Source: CAYYWP01 sp050176585
GTDB taxonomy: Bacteria; Desulfobacterota; Binatia; HRBIN30; CADEER01
NCBI GenBank assembly: GCA_050176585.1
Contig: JBFXHX010000038.1
Span: 1 to 33,214, forward strand
Reading direction: 5' to 3'
DNA length: 33,214 nt
A program made the position numbers and the translations under genes. Below, in pieces: positions 14,741 to 23,429 of the stretch. A model generated the notes under the pieces. It saw nothing but the letters and a program-made list of their open reading frames with translations, was not told the origin of the DNA and did no database searches. How positions within the stretch are numbered: the stretch's first letter is position 1; each line of letters opens with the position of its first letter.

Positions 14741-15621
14741 ATGAGAAGTCGGGTTGTGGGTCGGCGGCGCGATTTCGCGCTCGCCATTCTCGCCGTAACC
14801 CTGGCGGCCGCTGCGCGGGCGGCCGATGCACCCTGCGATTCGACCGAAACGTGTTTGCGTGCCCTCGCGGCCGCCCAGGAAAGTACGCGCACCATCGACG
14901 CGCGCTTCGTACAGACCAAGCACCTAGCCCTCCTCGATGAGCCGCTCGTCTCCACCGGCCGCTTCCGCTTTCGCCGACCCGATCGCATGCGGATCGACGT
15001 CGAGAAGCCGCGCGCGCTGACCATCGTGGTCGCCGGCGATCAGCTCACGGTGCCCGGCATGCCGGAGCGCGAGCGCCGCGCGATGGCTGGGAGCCCGATG
15101 GCGGGGATGTTTCGCGAGATCGGCGCCCTGTTCGCGGGCCAGTTGGCAAAGCCGCCGCCCGGCTTCGCCATGGACGCGCGCGCCGCAGATGGCGGCGTCG
15201 AGGTGAGACTCACGCCCACCGCCGCGGAGTACCAGCAGTTGTTTCAGCGGATCGCGTTGCGGTTCCACGGCCGCGACCTCACGTTGCAGGCGATGCGGTT
15301 GGATGAAGCGCTCGGCGATCGCCTGGAGATCGAGCTGCGGGACGTGCAGCGCAACGTCGAGCTGCCCGACGACGCNNNNNNNNNNNNNNNNNNNNNNNNN
15401 NNNNNNNNNNNNNNNNNNNNNNNNNNNNNNNNNNNNNNNNNNNNNNNNNNNNNNNNNNNNNNNNNNNNNNNNNNNGGATCGCGTTGCGGTTCCACGGCCG
15501 CGACCTCACGTTGCAGGCGATGCGGTTGGATGAAGCGCTCGGCGATCGCCTGGAGATCGAGCTGCGGGACGTGCAGCGCAACGTCGAGCTGCCCGACGAC
15601 GCATTCCAGCCGCCGGGGTGA
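14741..15621 (+). CDS. LolA-like periplasmic carrier protein (interrupted by an artificial gap)
   Basis: ATG 14741, 34 bp after the ACP gene. MRSRVVGRRRDFALAILAVTLAAAARA is a signal peptide. The mature part has TIDARFVQTKHLALLDEPLVSTGRFRFRRPDRMRID, the LolA-type start (F.Q......L..P....G.F...RP...R), and continues as alternating strands. In E. coli LolA ferries lipoproteins to the outer membrane; homologues in biosynthetic clusters probably ferry the cluster lipid. The sequence contains 100 N at 15376-15475, but the 127 bases on each side are identical. Joining 14741-15375 to 15603-15621 gives 654 bp, an unbroken 217-residue frame ending VELPDDAFQPPG, so the gene is probably intact. The stop overlaps the next start (TGATG). 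Confidence 0.85.
15249..15375. repeat. 127-bp exact copy left of the N gap
   Basis: 15249-15375 and 15476-15602 are identical over 127 bases and abut the N run on both sides. The length equals a k-mer size widely used in de Bruijn assemblers, which points to overlapping contig ends rather than a biological repeat. Confidence 0.9.
15376..15475. other. Assembly gap (100 N), probably artificial
   Basis: Exactly 100 N between two identical 127-bp ends. Collapsing the ends restores an open reading frame through the LolA-like gene. Confidence 0.95.
15476..15602. repeat. 127-bp exact copy right of the N gap
   Basis: Partner of 15249-15375; see there. It contains the codons for RIALRFHGRDLTLQAMRLDE and onward for the second time. 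Confidence 0.9.
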
Positions 15622-16376
15622 TGTACCACCGCGCGCCCCTCCTGTTGGTCTGCGCACTGGCGGCTTGCACCGGCGTAGCGCGCCCGCCGTCTCCGCCGCC
15701 ACCGGCGGCGGCTGATGGAGCATTAGCCGCGCTGCGCGCCCGCGACGCGCAGCTCAGCAGCCTGCGCGCGCAGTTCTCCGTCGTCGCGGACCGCGACGGC
15801 GGTGCGCGGCGGCTGAACGGTTTGATTCTGGCGGCGAAACCGGATCGGGCGCGCATGCGCCTGATGCTGCCGCTCGGGCTTACCGTGTTCGACTACGTGA
15901 GAGTCGGCGGCGCCGCGTGGGTCGTACGGCCGCTCGCCCCGCCGGGACAGCCCGCGGGCGCCGAGCCGGAGTTGCCGCTGCACGACATTCCGCTGCCTGT
16001 GGTCAGTGGTGCCGGCGGCTGTGTGGAACAGTGCGAGGAAGCCGAACCCGATCCGATCGGCCGCTGGGTGCGATGTTACTGCAGCGCAGCGCCGCGGCGG
16101 GTGCCGTCGCGCTTTCTGCTGGTCCGTTCGGCTGATGCTGCGATCGTGCAGGAGCGCCGGTTCAGCGGCGGGCAACCCGGCGCCATTATCCTGTCGGATG
16201 ATCATCGGATGACCGACGGCGTACTGCTCCCGTATCGGCTGAAGCTCTCGGACGCCCGCAATCCGGCGACGTCGGTGACGGTGACCATCGACCGCTACGA
16301 CGTAAACCCGGTGCTCCCCGACGCGTTGTTCGCGCCGGCCGCCGGCGCGCAGCCGGTCGCGCTGCCCGCGCCATGA
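15621..16376 (+). CDS. LolB-like outer-membrane lipoprotein
   Basis: ATG 15621 overlaps the LolA-like stop by one base; 251 residues. MYHRAPLLLVCALAAC ends in a good lipobox, LAAC, with the lipidated Cys at 16. After a Pro-rich linker come an amphipathic start (ALAALRARDAQLSSLRAQFSV) and strands (GLILAAKPDRARMRLMLPLG, LTVFDYVRVGG), the layout of LolB and related DUF3261/DUF4292-type lipoproteins that receive cargo at the outer membrane. An unusual insert holds four Cys in a C-x3-C-x13-C-x-C arrangement (134, 138, 152, 154), possibly two disulfides. The following exporter gene overlaps it (ATGA). Confidence 0.75.
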   Translation: MYHRAPLLLVCALAACTGVARPPSPPPPAAADGALAALRARDAQLSSLRAQFSVVADRDGGARRLNGLILAAKPDRARMRLMLPLGLTVFDYVRVGGAAWVVRPLAPPGQPAGAEPELPLHDIPLPVVSGAGGCVEQCEEAEPDPIGRWVRCYCSAAPRRVPSRFLLVRSADAAIVQERRFSGGQPGAIILSDDHRMTDGVLLPYRLKLSDARNPATSVTVTIDRYDVNPVLPDALFAPAAGAQPVALPAP

Positions 16377-18877
16377 CCGCCGCGCGCTGGGCCGCCTGGA
16401 TCGCGCGGCATACGCGCGCCGTGCTCGTCGGATCGTTGCTGCTCGGCGCGGCGGCGGCGCTGTCGCTCACCCGGCTGCGGCTGGAGGTCGACGTGCTCGC
16501 CATGCTGCCGACGGGAACGCCCGAGTTCGACGATTTCAAGACCTTCATCGCCGACTTCGGCCGTCTCGACGAGCTGGTGCTGCTGATCGAGGGCCCGCGC
16601 GAGGCGCGCGAGCGCTACGCCGATCGGCTCGCCGCGCGCCTTGCCGCGCTGGAGCCCATCGCTCGCGTGCACGGCCGCGTCGACGGCGCCCGCATCGCCG
16701 ACGAGCTGCTCGGGCCGTACCTCTTCAACTACCTCCCGATCGAGGCGTACGATGAGGTCGCGGAGCGGTTCACGCCCGCGGGTATGGACGCGCAGGTGTC
16801 CGCGGCCAAGGTGCTGCTCGCCGCGCCGTTCGACGTCAGTCTCGCGCGCGCGGTGGCCGCCGATCCGCTCGGCCTTCGCCGCGTCGCCGCCCGTCACCTG
16901 GCCGACCTCGCCGGCGACACGTTGCCGAGCACGCAGGGAGGGTACGTCACCGCGCGCGACGGCGGCGCCCTCCTGATGTTCGCGCGTCCGCGCGGCTCGC
17001 CGTTCGACATTCCGTTCAGCACGGCGCTGCTCGCGGACGTCCAAGCCTCGATCGACGCGACGTCGCGGGAGATCGGCGAGCCCGGAGTGCGGGTCGGTCT
17101 CACCGGGAGTTATCTATTTGCGCTCGAGGACGCCGCCGCCATGCGCGGGGACATCCACCGATACACGCTGCTCTCGCTCGCCGGTGTGGTCGCGGTCTTC
17201 TGGTTCGGCTATGGCAGCCTGCGCATCCTGCCGTTCGTCACGTATCCGCTGGCGCTGAGCGTATTGCTCGCGTTTGCCGTGTCTCTGCTCGTGTTCGGCG
17301 AGCTGAACGCGATCTCGCTCAGTTTCGCCGCGATCCTCTATGGCTTGTCGATCGACTCCGCGATCCATTTCTACAGCCGGCTCGTCGAGGAGCGCCGGCG
17401 CACTCCCGATGTCGTGACCGCGGTCGCCGCCACGCTGTCGGCCATCGGGCGCGCGAATATCGCCAGCTCCGGGACGACGGCCGCGGCGTTCTTGGTGATC
17501 GGGTTGTCGTGTCTCGGCACGGTCCGGCAACTCGGCGTCAGCACCGCGGCGGGCATGCTGATCACGATGGGGCAGTTCTTCATCCTCTATCCCGCGCTCG
17601 GGTTCGTGTTCCTCCGCCGCGCGGCGGGCGGGCTCCGCGACCTGCAGACACCGCACCTCGCGGCATGGGCCGGGGCCGCCGAGCGCCGCGCTCGGGCCGT
17701 CCGCGTCGCTACGGTGATCGCGGCAGCGCTCTGCGCGGTCGCGGCGGTGCGGGTGCGGCTCGATCCGACGCTGACGCGCCTGCGGCCGGCCGATTCGCCC
17801 GCGCTGCGCGTGCAAGAGGAGATCGAGACGCGGTTCGCGCGCGCGAGCAGCGCCGGCGCGGTGTTGGTGGAGCGGCCCGACGTGCAGGCCGCGCTGGTCG
17901 ACGCCGAGCGCGTCGCCGCGCAGCTGCGCCGCTACCAAGGCGACGGCGTGGTCCAGTCGGTCAGCAGCATCGACCCGATCGTGCCGTCCGCCGCGGTGCA
18001 GCGCGCGCGCCTGGAGCGCTACGGCGGCTTGCCGAGCCCCGCCGCCGCGCGGCAGCTCGAAGGTGCGCTGCGCGCGCACGGCTTCAAGCCCGAGCGGTTC
18101 CGCGACGCCCTGGAGCGTTTGCGCACTGCATCTCCGGGCGTCATCGAGCCGGGCGATCCCGCTCTGCTGCCGCTCGAGCTCGCGCTCGAGCGGCACGTGA
18201 AGATCGGCAACGGCGCGGCCGCCGTGGCCATTCACGTCGATCCGGGTCCCGCTGCCGACTGGCGCACGCTGGCGGCCCGGCTACGCGCTGACCTGCCGGA
18301 CCTGCAGCTGGCGGTGGCCGCGCGCCCGCTGCTCGAGCGCGCGCTGCACGACGTGTTGCGCCGTGAGCTCGCGCTGTTCATCGCGCTCGCCGTCGCCGCC
18401 AACGTCCTGCTGTTGATGGTGATTTTCCGCGATGTCCGTACGGCGCTCGCGGTGCTCACGCCGGTCCTGCTCGTGGTGCTGCTGCTGTTCACCGCCATGT
18501 GGGCGACGGGAGTTCCGCTCGATCCGGTGAACCTCGTGGTCACGCCACTGATCCTTGGCATCGGCGTCGACAACGGCGTCTATGTCGCGGAAGAGGCGCA
18601 AGCGCGCGGCACGGCGAGTGCAGCGCTGCAGGTGGTTGGGCGCGCCATTGCGCTGACGTCGCTCAGCACCATCGTCGGGTTCGGGTTCCTGGCGTTCTCC
18701 ACGTACCCGCCGCTCGCCGCGATGGGGCGGTTGGTTGCGGCCGGACTGGCGCTGTGCTTGGCGGCCACCATATGGGTGCTGCCGGCCTTCCTGCCGCGCT
18801 CGAATGCGCGGCGATCCGCGGCTCTGGCGTCCGCCGTCGGACACCCTCGGTTGGGAAGCGCGAGCTCTCGGCCGTGA
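16373..18877 (+). CDS. MMPL/RND-family lipid exporter
   Basis: 834 residues from ATG 16373, overlapping the previous gene by four bases. Two MMPL halves can be seen, each with a membrane helix (about 16-33; about 441-459), a periplasmic domain (35-260; 462-660) and a five-helix membrane bundle (263-415; 665-806). The bundles contain the conserved helix-4 sequences YGLSIDSAIHFYSR (323-336) and LGIGVDNGVYVAEE (728-741), whose acidic residues relay protons. Length and layout match the hopanoid exporter HpnN and the exporters of aryl polyene clusters. With the ACP, LolA-like and LolB-like genes it forms a lipid export set: the inner-membrane pump hands cargo to the LolA-like carrier. The last 25 or so residues are a short, poorly conserved basic tail. 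Confidence 0.9.
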   Translation: MTAARWAAWIARHTRAVLVGSLLLGAAAALSLTRLRLEVDVLAMLPTGTPEFDDFKTFIADFGRLDELVLLIEGPREARERYADRLAARLAALEPIARVHGRVDGARIADELLGPYLFNYLPIEAYDEVAERFTPAGMDAQVSAAKVLLAAPFDVSLARAVAADPLGLRRVAARHLADLAGDTLPSTQGGYVTARDGGALLMFARPRGSPFDIPFSTALLADVQASIDATSREIGEPGVRVGLTGSYLFALEDAAAMRGDIHRYTLLSLAGVVAVFWFGYGSLRILPFVTYPLALSVLLAFAVSLLVFGELNAISLSFAAILYGLSIDSAIHFYSRLVEERRRTPDVVTAVAATLSAIGRANIASSGTTAAAFLVIGLSCLGTVRQLGVSTAAGMLITMGQFFILYPALGFVFLRRAAGGLRDLQTPHLAAWAGAAERRARAVRVATVIAAALCAVAAVRVRLDPTLTRLRPADSPALRVQEEIETRFARASSAGAVLVERPDVQAALVDAERVAAQLRRYQGDGVVQSVSSIDPIVPSAAVQRARLERYGGLPSPAAARQLEGALRAHGFKPERFRDALERLRTASPGVIEPGDPALLPLELALERHVKIGNGAAAVAIHVDPGPAADWRTLAARLRADLPDLQLAVAARPLLERALHDVLRRELALFIALAVAANVLLLMVIFRDVRTALAVLTPVLLVVLLLFTAMWATGVPLDPVNLVVTPLILGIGVDNGVYVAEEAQARGTASAALQVVGRAIALTSLSTIVGFGFLAFSTYPPLAAMGRLVAAGLALCLAATIWVLPAFLPRSNARRSAALASAVGHPRLGSASSRP

Positions 18878-19007
18878 ATGGCTGCGGTATCAGCTATCAG
18901 GCTGTTCGCTGTTACGGGTGCAACACGCCGGAGAGCCTTCTGCGATCCGGCGACGCTCCGGACCTTAACACCTTCAGCGTAACCCCTAATACCTCGGGGA
19001 GGTACTG

Positions 19008-20381
19008 GTGTCTGACGACGGACGATTGCGCGAGGCCATTGCGCGGGCACGGCGCAGCCCGTTCTACGCCGCGCACCTGGCCGGATATTGCTTCACTGGA
19101 CGGCGGGACCTCGAGCACTTGCCGCTCACCTTCAAGTCGCACCTGCGCGACGCCACGCCCTTCGGCATGTTGGCGGTGCCGGCGCACCGCGCGTGGCACT
19201 ACCACGAGACCAGCGGCACCACGGGCGAGCCCATCTCGACCTGGTGCGGGCTCGAGGACGTGCGCGCGCAGGCGGCCGTCGTGCATCGCATGGTTCCCGA
19301 GCTCGCACAGGAAACCATCCTGCTGAACCGCTTCCCCCTGTTCGCGCCGGTGTCGTTCGTCTTCGAGGAGGCGCTGCGCCGGGCCAATGCCTGTCACATC
19401 GCCGCCGGAACGATGAGCTGGGACGTGCCGTTCGAGCGCGCTGTGGATTTCATTCGCCGGCTCGGGGTGACCGCGGTCGCCAGCCTGCCGCTGGAGCCGG
19501 TGCTGCTGCACGACGTGGCCAAGGATCGGGGGCTCGATCCGCGCGAGGCCTTCGAGTCCGTCCGCGTGGTCTTTTGCGGCGGCGCCGTGCTGCCGCCGGC
19601 GCTGCGACGCGCGATCGAGCGCGATTGGGGCGCGCGGGTGGTCGAGATCTACGGCTCGAACGAAACGCTCCTGATGGGCGTCGGCTGTCCGCTCGGGCGC
19701 TTGCACCTCGCCACCGACTTGCTCGAATTCGAGGTGCTCGATCCGCTCACGCACGAGCCGGTGCCGCCCGGGTCGCGCGGCCTGCTGACCGCAACCAGCC
19801 TGCTGTACGAGGTGATGCCGCTGGTGCGCTACGTCACCGGTGACCTCGTTCGGGTGCTGCCCGATCCCTGTGCGTGCGGCCATCACGGGCCCGTGGCGGA
19901 GGTGTTCGGTCGGGCCGACGACGTCTTCGCCATCGCCGGCGGTACGACTACGCCGTACGAAGTGCTCGACGCCGCGTACGAGTTCGCGGATGGGCTCGGC
20001 ACGCGGATCTTCTTCGTCCTCGTGCGCCGGCGCGCGTTGCAGCTTCTCGTCGAGGTCGCCGATCCGGAGCGGGCCCGTGATCCGGAGGGCGAACGCCAGA
20101 TGACGGCGCGGCTCGGCATGCCGGTCGCGGTGGAGTACCTGCGCCACAATGATGTCCTCGATCGCAGCGCGCTCTACCGCGGCCCCAAGATCTATAAGCC
20201 GTCGGTCATCAGCGACTGGCGCGGCGACGGCCGCAAGGCGATCACGATCATGGAGGCCCTGCTCGAATGGCCCAAGTACGACCGCCGCACGATATGGCAT
20301 ATCGCTCGCCGCCAGTTCCGCAACGCGCGGCGGCGGTCGCGGTGGATCAAGGAAGATCGGCGGGGAAATGCCGAGCCGTAA
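19008..20381 (+). CDS. Phenylacetate-CoA ligase (PaaK)-like acyl/aryl-activating enzyme
   Basis: GTG start at 19008 with GGGGAGG upstream; 457 residues. ANL-superfamily adenylating enzyme. Motifs: HETSGTTGEP (66-75), the AMP/phosphate loop; VVFCGGAVLPPALR (187-200); EIYGSNET (213-220), the A5 motif where PaaK has EIYG.TE; and RYVTGDLVRV (274-283), the A7/8 region. DPCACGHHG (286-294) with C227 is a possible zinc or structural Cys cluster, as in several PaaK-like enzymes. The C-terminal region (about 375-457) is very basic (RRQFRNARRRSRWIKEDRR). It probably activates an aryl or acyl acid as AMP ester for transfer to the cluster ACP or to CoA. Lying directly behind the exporter gene, it is a candidate starter-unit ligase; the substrate is unknown. 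Confidence 0.82.
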   Translation: MSDDGRLREAIARARRSPFYAAHLAGYCFTGRRDLEHLPLTFKSHLRDATPFGMLAVPAHRAWHYHETSGTTGEPISTWCGLEDVRAQAAVVHRMVPELAQETILLNRFPLFAPVSFVFEEALRRANACHIAAGTMSWDVPFERAVDFIRRLGVTAVASLPLEPVLLHDVAKDRGLDPREAFESVRVVFCGGAVLPPALRRAIERDWGARVVEIYGSNETLLMGVGCPLGRLHLATDLLEFEVLDPLTHEPVPPGSRGLLTATSLLYEVMPLVRYVTGDLVRVLPDPCACGHHGPVAEVFGRADDVFAIAGGTTTPYEVLDAAYEFADGLGTRIFFVLVRRRALQLLVEVADPERARDPEGERQMTARLGMPVAVEYLRHNDVLDRSALYRGPKIYKPSVISDWRGDGRKAITIMEALLEWPKYDRRTIWHIARRQFRNARRRSRWIKEDRRGNAEP

Positions 20382-20398
20382 GTACCTGGCGGTGTAGG

Positions 20399-20509
20399 GG
20401 TTAGGGGCGTAGGGTGTCAGGGCCGCGCGACACCCGTAATTGCCGGTCAGTTGTCGCCACAGCGTCAATTTTCAGGCCTCTGATCCCTTCACCCCGAACC
20501 CCCCTAACC
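20399..20509. repeat. Inverted repeat between convergent genes (GGTTAGGGG ... CCCCTAACC) with inner hairpin
   Basis: GGTTAGGGG (20399-20407) and its exact reverse complement CCCCTAACC (20501-20509) lie about 90 bases apart between the ligase and the convergent cytochrome gene. Inside, GGGTGTC (20412-20418) and GACACCC (20429-20435) form a 7-bp stem with a 10-base loop. There is no T run, so bidirectional terminator function is only possible, not shown. Confidence 0.45.
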
Positions 20510-20517
20510 GCTGCGTC

Positions 20518-21927
20518 CTAGAGCTGCCGCATGAAGGCGACGAGGTCCGTCTTCTCCTGCGCGCTGAGCTTGGTTCCGAGGACCAGGTTGAAGAACTCGA
20601 CCGTGTCCTCGAGGGTCATCAAGCGATCGTCGTGCAGGTACGGCGGCGAATCCTTGATGCCGCGCAGCGGGAACGTCTTGATCGGGCCGTCCGCCGCGGC
20701 GAAGCGGCCGTTCACCATCTGCGGCTCGTAGAAGCGTTCGGTGCGCAGATTGTGCATCAGGTTGTCCGTGTAATACGGCGGCACGTGGCAGGTCGCACAC
20801 TGGCCCTTGCCGAAGAACACGGCCTCGCCGCGCAGCTCGGATTCGGTGGCCTGTGCCGGATCGAGCCGGCCGAGCACGGTCAGCTTGGGCGCTGGCGGGA
20901 AGTCGAGGAGCTCCTGGAACTCGGCCATGAAATGCACCTGGCTGCCGCGCTCGAGGGGGTTCACGCCTTTCTTCGTCGCAATCACCGGGTCGCCGTCGAA
21001 ATACGCGGCGCGCTGCTCGAATTCGGTGAAGTCCTCGACGCTCCGCAGCGCGCGCTGTGAGCCGAAGAGGCGCTGAATGTGCACGCCGCGCAGGCTCGGC
21101 GTGCCGATGCGGTGGCGGAACTCCTGTGGCCGAATGTCGCCGACCAGATGCGTCGCGGCGTTCGTGTGCCCGTTCACGTGACAGTCGAAGCAGACCACCC
21201 CACGGCTCGGCGCCTCGGTGCGGCGATCCTCGGTCTGATTGAACTGCTGCTGCGGAAACGGGGTGACCAGCAGCCGCAGGCCCTCGATCTGCTTCGGGTT
21301 CAGGACGCCGTTGAAGAGCTCGTAGAAGTTCATGATCGTGACCAGCTGCCCCTGGGACACATCGCCGAGATCGGGCCGCGTGATCAGAAAGATCGGCGGC
21401 GGAAATTCGGGGAGCATGTGCTCGGGGATGTCGAAGTCCAGGTCGAAGCGCGTCAGATCGCGACCTTCCTGTTTCTTGACCTCCTGGATGTGAAAATCGG
21501 GGAACACCATGCCGCCCTCGGGCTGGTTCGGATGCGGCAACGGCAGGAACCCCTTGGGCCAGGCACCTTGCGCTTTCACCTCCGCCGGCGTCATGTCGGC
21601 GAGTTTTTCCCAGGTCATGCCGGCGGGGAGCTTGGCGCGCACGCCCTCCTGCACCGCTTTCCCGCGCGCCATCGCCACGCCCTTCGCCGGGCGGTTGCCG
21701 AGGTCGTAGCGCTCGTCGAGCAGCGCCTTTTGACGCGCCATGACCTTCGCCTTGTCGGCTTTCATGCGCTGCATCGTGGTCTTGAAATCCTCTTTGGGGA
21801 CCACGGGCATGTAGCTCGACGGCGGCGCCTGGGCTGGCGTCGCTTTCCGCGCCGGGGTGGGTTGGGCGGCCGCGGCCGAGGTGCTGCCGAGTAGCGCAAT
21901 GACGAACCACAGCGAGACTCTCCTCAT
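20518..21927 (-). CDS. Dihaem cytochrome c peroxidase-like protein
   Basis: 469 residues from ATG 21927, exported by a signal peptide (MRRVSLWFVIALLGSTSAAAAQ). Two c-type haem sites, CFDCH (246-250) and CATCH (377-381), with nearby distal Met and His candidates, and the C-terminal motif KTFPLRGIKDSPPYLHDDRL...TLEDTVEFFNLVLG, typical of MauG/CcpA-type dihaem proteins (Pfam CCP_MauG / Di-haem). A 240-residue N-terminal extension without haem motif is unusual for bacterial cytochrome c peroxidases of about 330 residues. Reaction: peroxide reduction or haem-based oxidation in the periplasm. It points against the surrounding cluster and is probably its own transcription unit. Confidence 0.87.
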   Translation of the reverse strand: MRRVSLWFVIALLGSTSAAAAQPTPARKATPAQAPPSSYMPVVPKEDFKTTMQRMKADKAKVMARQKALLDERYDLGNRPAKGVAMARGKAVQEGVRAKLPAGMTWEKLADMTPAEVKAQGAWPKGFLPLPHPNQPEGGMVFPDFHIQEVKKQEGRDLTRFDLDFDIPEHMLPEFPPPIFLITRPDLGDVSQGQLVTIMNFYELFNGVLNPKQIEGLRLLVTPFPQQQFNQTEDRRTEAPSRGVVCFDCHVNGHTNAATHLVGDIRPQEFRHRIGTPSLRGVHIQRLFGSQRALRSVEDFTEFEQRAAYFDGDPVIATKKGVNPLERGSQVHFMAEFQELLDFPPAPKLTVLGRLDPAQATESELRGEAVFFGKGQCATCHVPPYYTDNLMHNLRTERFYEPQMVNGRFAAADGPIKTFPLRGIKDSPPYLHDDRLMTLEDTVEFFNLVLGTKLSAQEKTDLVAFMRQL

Positions 21928-21955
21928 CGTTCTTCCTCCCGTTCAGTGTTCAACA

Positions 21956-21974
21956 CCGGGCGAATCTCGCCCGG
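21956..21974. promoter_or_regulatory. Perfect hairpin between divergent cytochrome and lipid kinase genes
   Basis: CCGGGCGAATCTCGCCCGG: 8-bp perfect arms, 3-base loop, 29 bp upstream of the cytochrome start at 21927. Flanking AACACC and GGTGTT could extend the stem around a bulge. It may be an operator or leader hairpin for the cytochrome gene. Confidence 0.35.
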
Positions 21975-22196
21975 GCGTGGGGTGTTCTGCGTGTCGGCGA
22001 TGTCGGCAGCGGAGCGCGACCGCTGAGCGCGCCGGGTTTGGCAGACGGCCGTTTGCGCGATGGGGCGCCTCTGCGCACGGCGCGATCGGAGTGAGGGCCT
22101 CTCACGGAGTCTAGGTGCGAGTAGAGACCGGGATTAGATGTGCGTCAACTCCCACACAGCACGACGTCAAATGCAAAGAGTGTGGGCAGGGAAGTT

Positions 22197-23273
22197 ATGA
22201 AGCCCCGTCGCAAGCTCGGCGCCTTCGCGTTGAACGGTGGGCGGTGGCCGGTGCGCGGCATGCCGCCGTATGGCACACTGCCCAGCGGCGTCAGACGTCG
22301 CGCTTGGACTCACGTGGATCCGCCTCAGCTGCTGGTCGTGCTCAACCCGTGCGTGGTGCGCGGGCGCCGCGGCAGCGCGTGGGCGCGCGCGGCGGCGGGG
22401 CTGCGCGCGCTGTCGCACATGGAGGTGCGCGAAACACTCGGAGACGGCGCCGACGTCCAGCGAATCACGGACTGGCTGTCGAATGTCAGGCCGGCCATCG
22501 CGGTAGCGGCGGGGGGCGATGGAACCGTGCGCGCCGTGGCCGCCGCGTTGATGGCCGTGCCGTTGCCCGCGCGGCCCACCCTCGGGTTGCTTCCGCTGGG
22601 CACGGCGAATAACGTCGCGCGCTCCCTCGGCTTGAGCGGGCTGCACTGTGTGAGTGAAGCCACACTCGCGCGGGTCGCCCGGGCGATCGTCGCCGGGGCG
22701 CCCAGCGCGCTCGACGTCGGCTACGTCGACGGCGCGCCGTTCGTCGGATCGTTCGCGCTCGGCATGGACGGGGAGATTCTCGCCGCGCGCAATCGCTGGC
22801 AAAGGCGTTATGGCTTGGACGGCGGCTACGCGCTGTACCTGTTGAGCTGCGCCGCCAACCTGACCCGCCATCGCAGTGTGCGCGCGCGGCTCGCGATCGA
22901 CGCGGTGCGGGGCGAAGTCGCCGTGTACAACTTGCTCGTTTTGAACACCGCACTGTACGCCGGGGAGTTCCGCTTCGGCGGCGCCGCACGCAGCGCCGAC
23001 GGCCGCCTGGATGTGCACGTCTTTACCGGGGCGGTCGATTACGTGCGCCGCTACACGGCCGCCTGGCGCCGCCAGCTCGCGCACCGGGGCGCGCATGACG
23101 CATCAGCCCCGGGGGTGCGATGCACGGATCATCTGGCGGTGGAGCTCGAACGCCCGCTGGCATCTCAGCTCGACGGCGAAGAAGGACCGCGCGGAACGCG
23201 CTTCACCGTTTGGCTCGAGCCCGCGGCACTGCGGGTTTGCCTGCCCGCCGATCCAAGGCGGACAGTGGGTTAG
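22197..23273 (+). CDS. YegS/diacylglycerol kinase-family lipid kinase
   Basis: Start set at ATG 22197 with AGGGA just upstream; an in-frame GTG at 22140 and later starts are possible. Family: ATP-dependent kinases of diacylglycerol, sphingoid bases or phosphatidylglycerol. Seen: LLVVLNPCVVRGRRGSAW (start of the DAGK catalytic fold), AAGGDGTVRAVAAAL (GGDGT nucleotide loop), GLLPLGTANNVARSLGL (G.GTxN lipid/ATP site), VDGAPFVGSFALGMDGEILA and a C-terminal domain ending ALRVCLP. 358 residues, slightly longer than the usual 300. It runs toward the KS/CLF genes 156 bp further on, separated by a repeat whose first copy overlaps the stop codon. Possible role: phosphorylating the lipid anchor of the cluster product (inference). 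Confidence 0.85.
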   Translation: MKPRRKLGAFALNGGRWPVRGMPPYGTLPSGVRRRAWTHVDPPQLLVVLNPCVVRGRRGSAWARAAAGLRALSHMEVRETLGDGADVQRITDWLSNVRPAIAVAAGGDGTVRAVAAALMAVPLPARPTLGLLPLGTANNVARSLGLSGLHCVSEATLARVARAIVAGAPSALDVGYVDGAPFVGSFALGMDGEILAARNRWQRRYGLDGGYALYLLSCAANLTRHRSVRARLAIDAVRGEVAVYNLLVLNTALYAGEFRFGGAARSADGRLDVHVFTGAVDYVRRYTAAWRRQLAHRGAHDASAPGVRCTDHLAVELERPLASQLDGEEGPRGTRFTVWLEPAALRVCLPADPRRTVG

Positions 23274-23320
23274 GGGTTGCGGGTTAGCAGAAGGGTTAGA
23301 GGGGGCAGAACCGCAACCCC
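23268..23320. repeat. GGTTAGGGG element with perfect 10-bp hairpin
   Basis: GGTTAGGGG at 23268-23276 overlaps the stop codon of the lipid kinase (the TAG is part of the motif). GGGGTTGCGG (23273-23282) and CCGCAACCCC (23311-23320) form a perfect 10-bp stem with a 28-base loop. It could end transcription or be a REP-like element. Confidence 0.55.
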
Positions 23321-23429
23321 GCAACTCCCGACCCTTTTAACCGCGTGAACGCAATCGTTCCCGCGCGACACGCGCTCGAGAGCGTCCGCTGCTACCATCC
23401 GGGTCCGCAGCGCGGTACGGTCGCGTGTC

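Noticed and set aside
15303..15723. ORFs running through the first N gap as separate proteins
   Set aside because: They arise from the duplicated 127-bp contig ends and placeholder N codons; merging the ends leaves one LolA-like gene.
18499..19326. Forward ORF across the exporter/ligase boundary
   Set aside because: Alternative frame of two well-supported genes; no motif.
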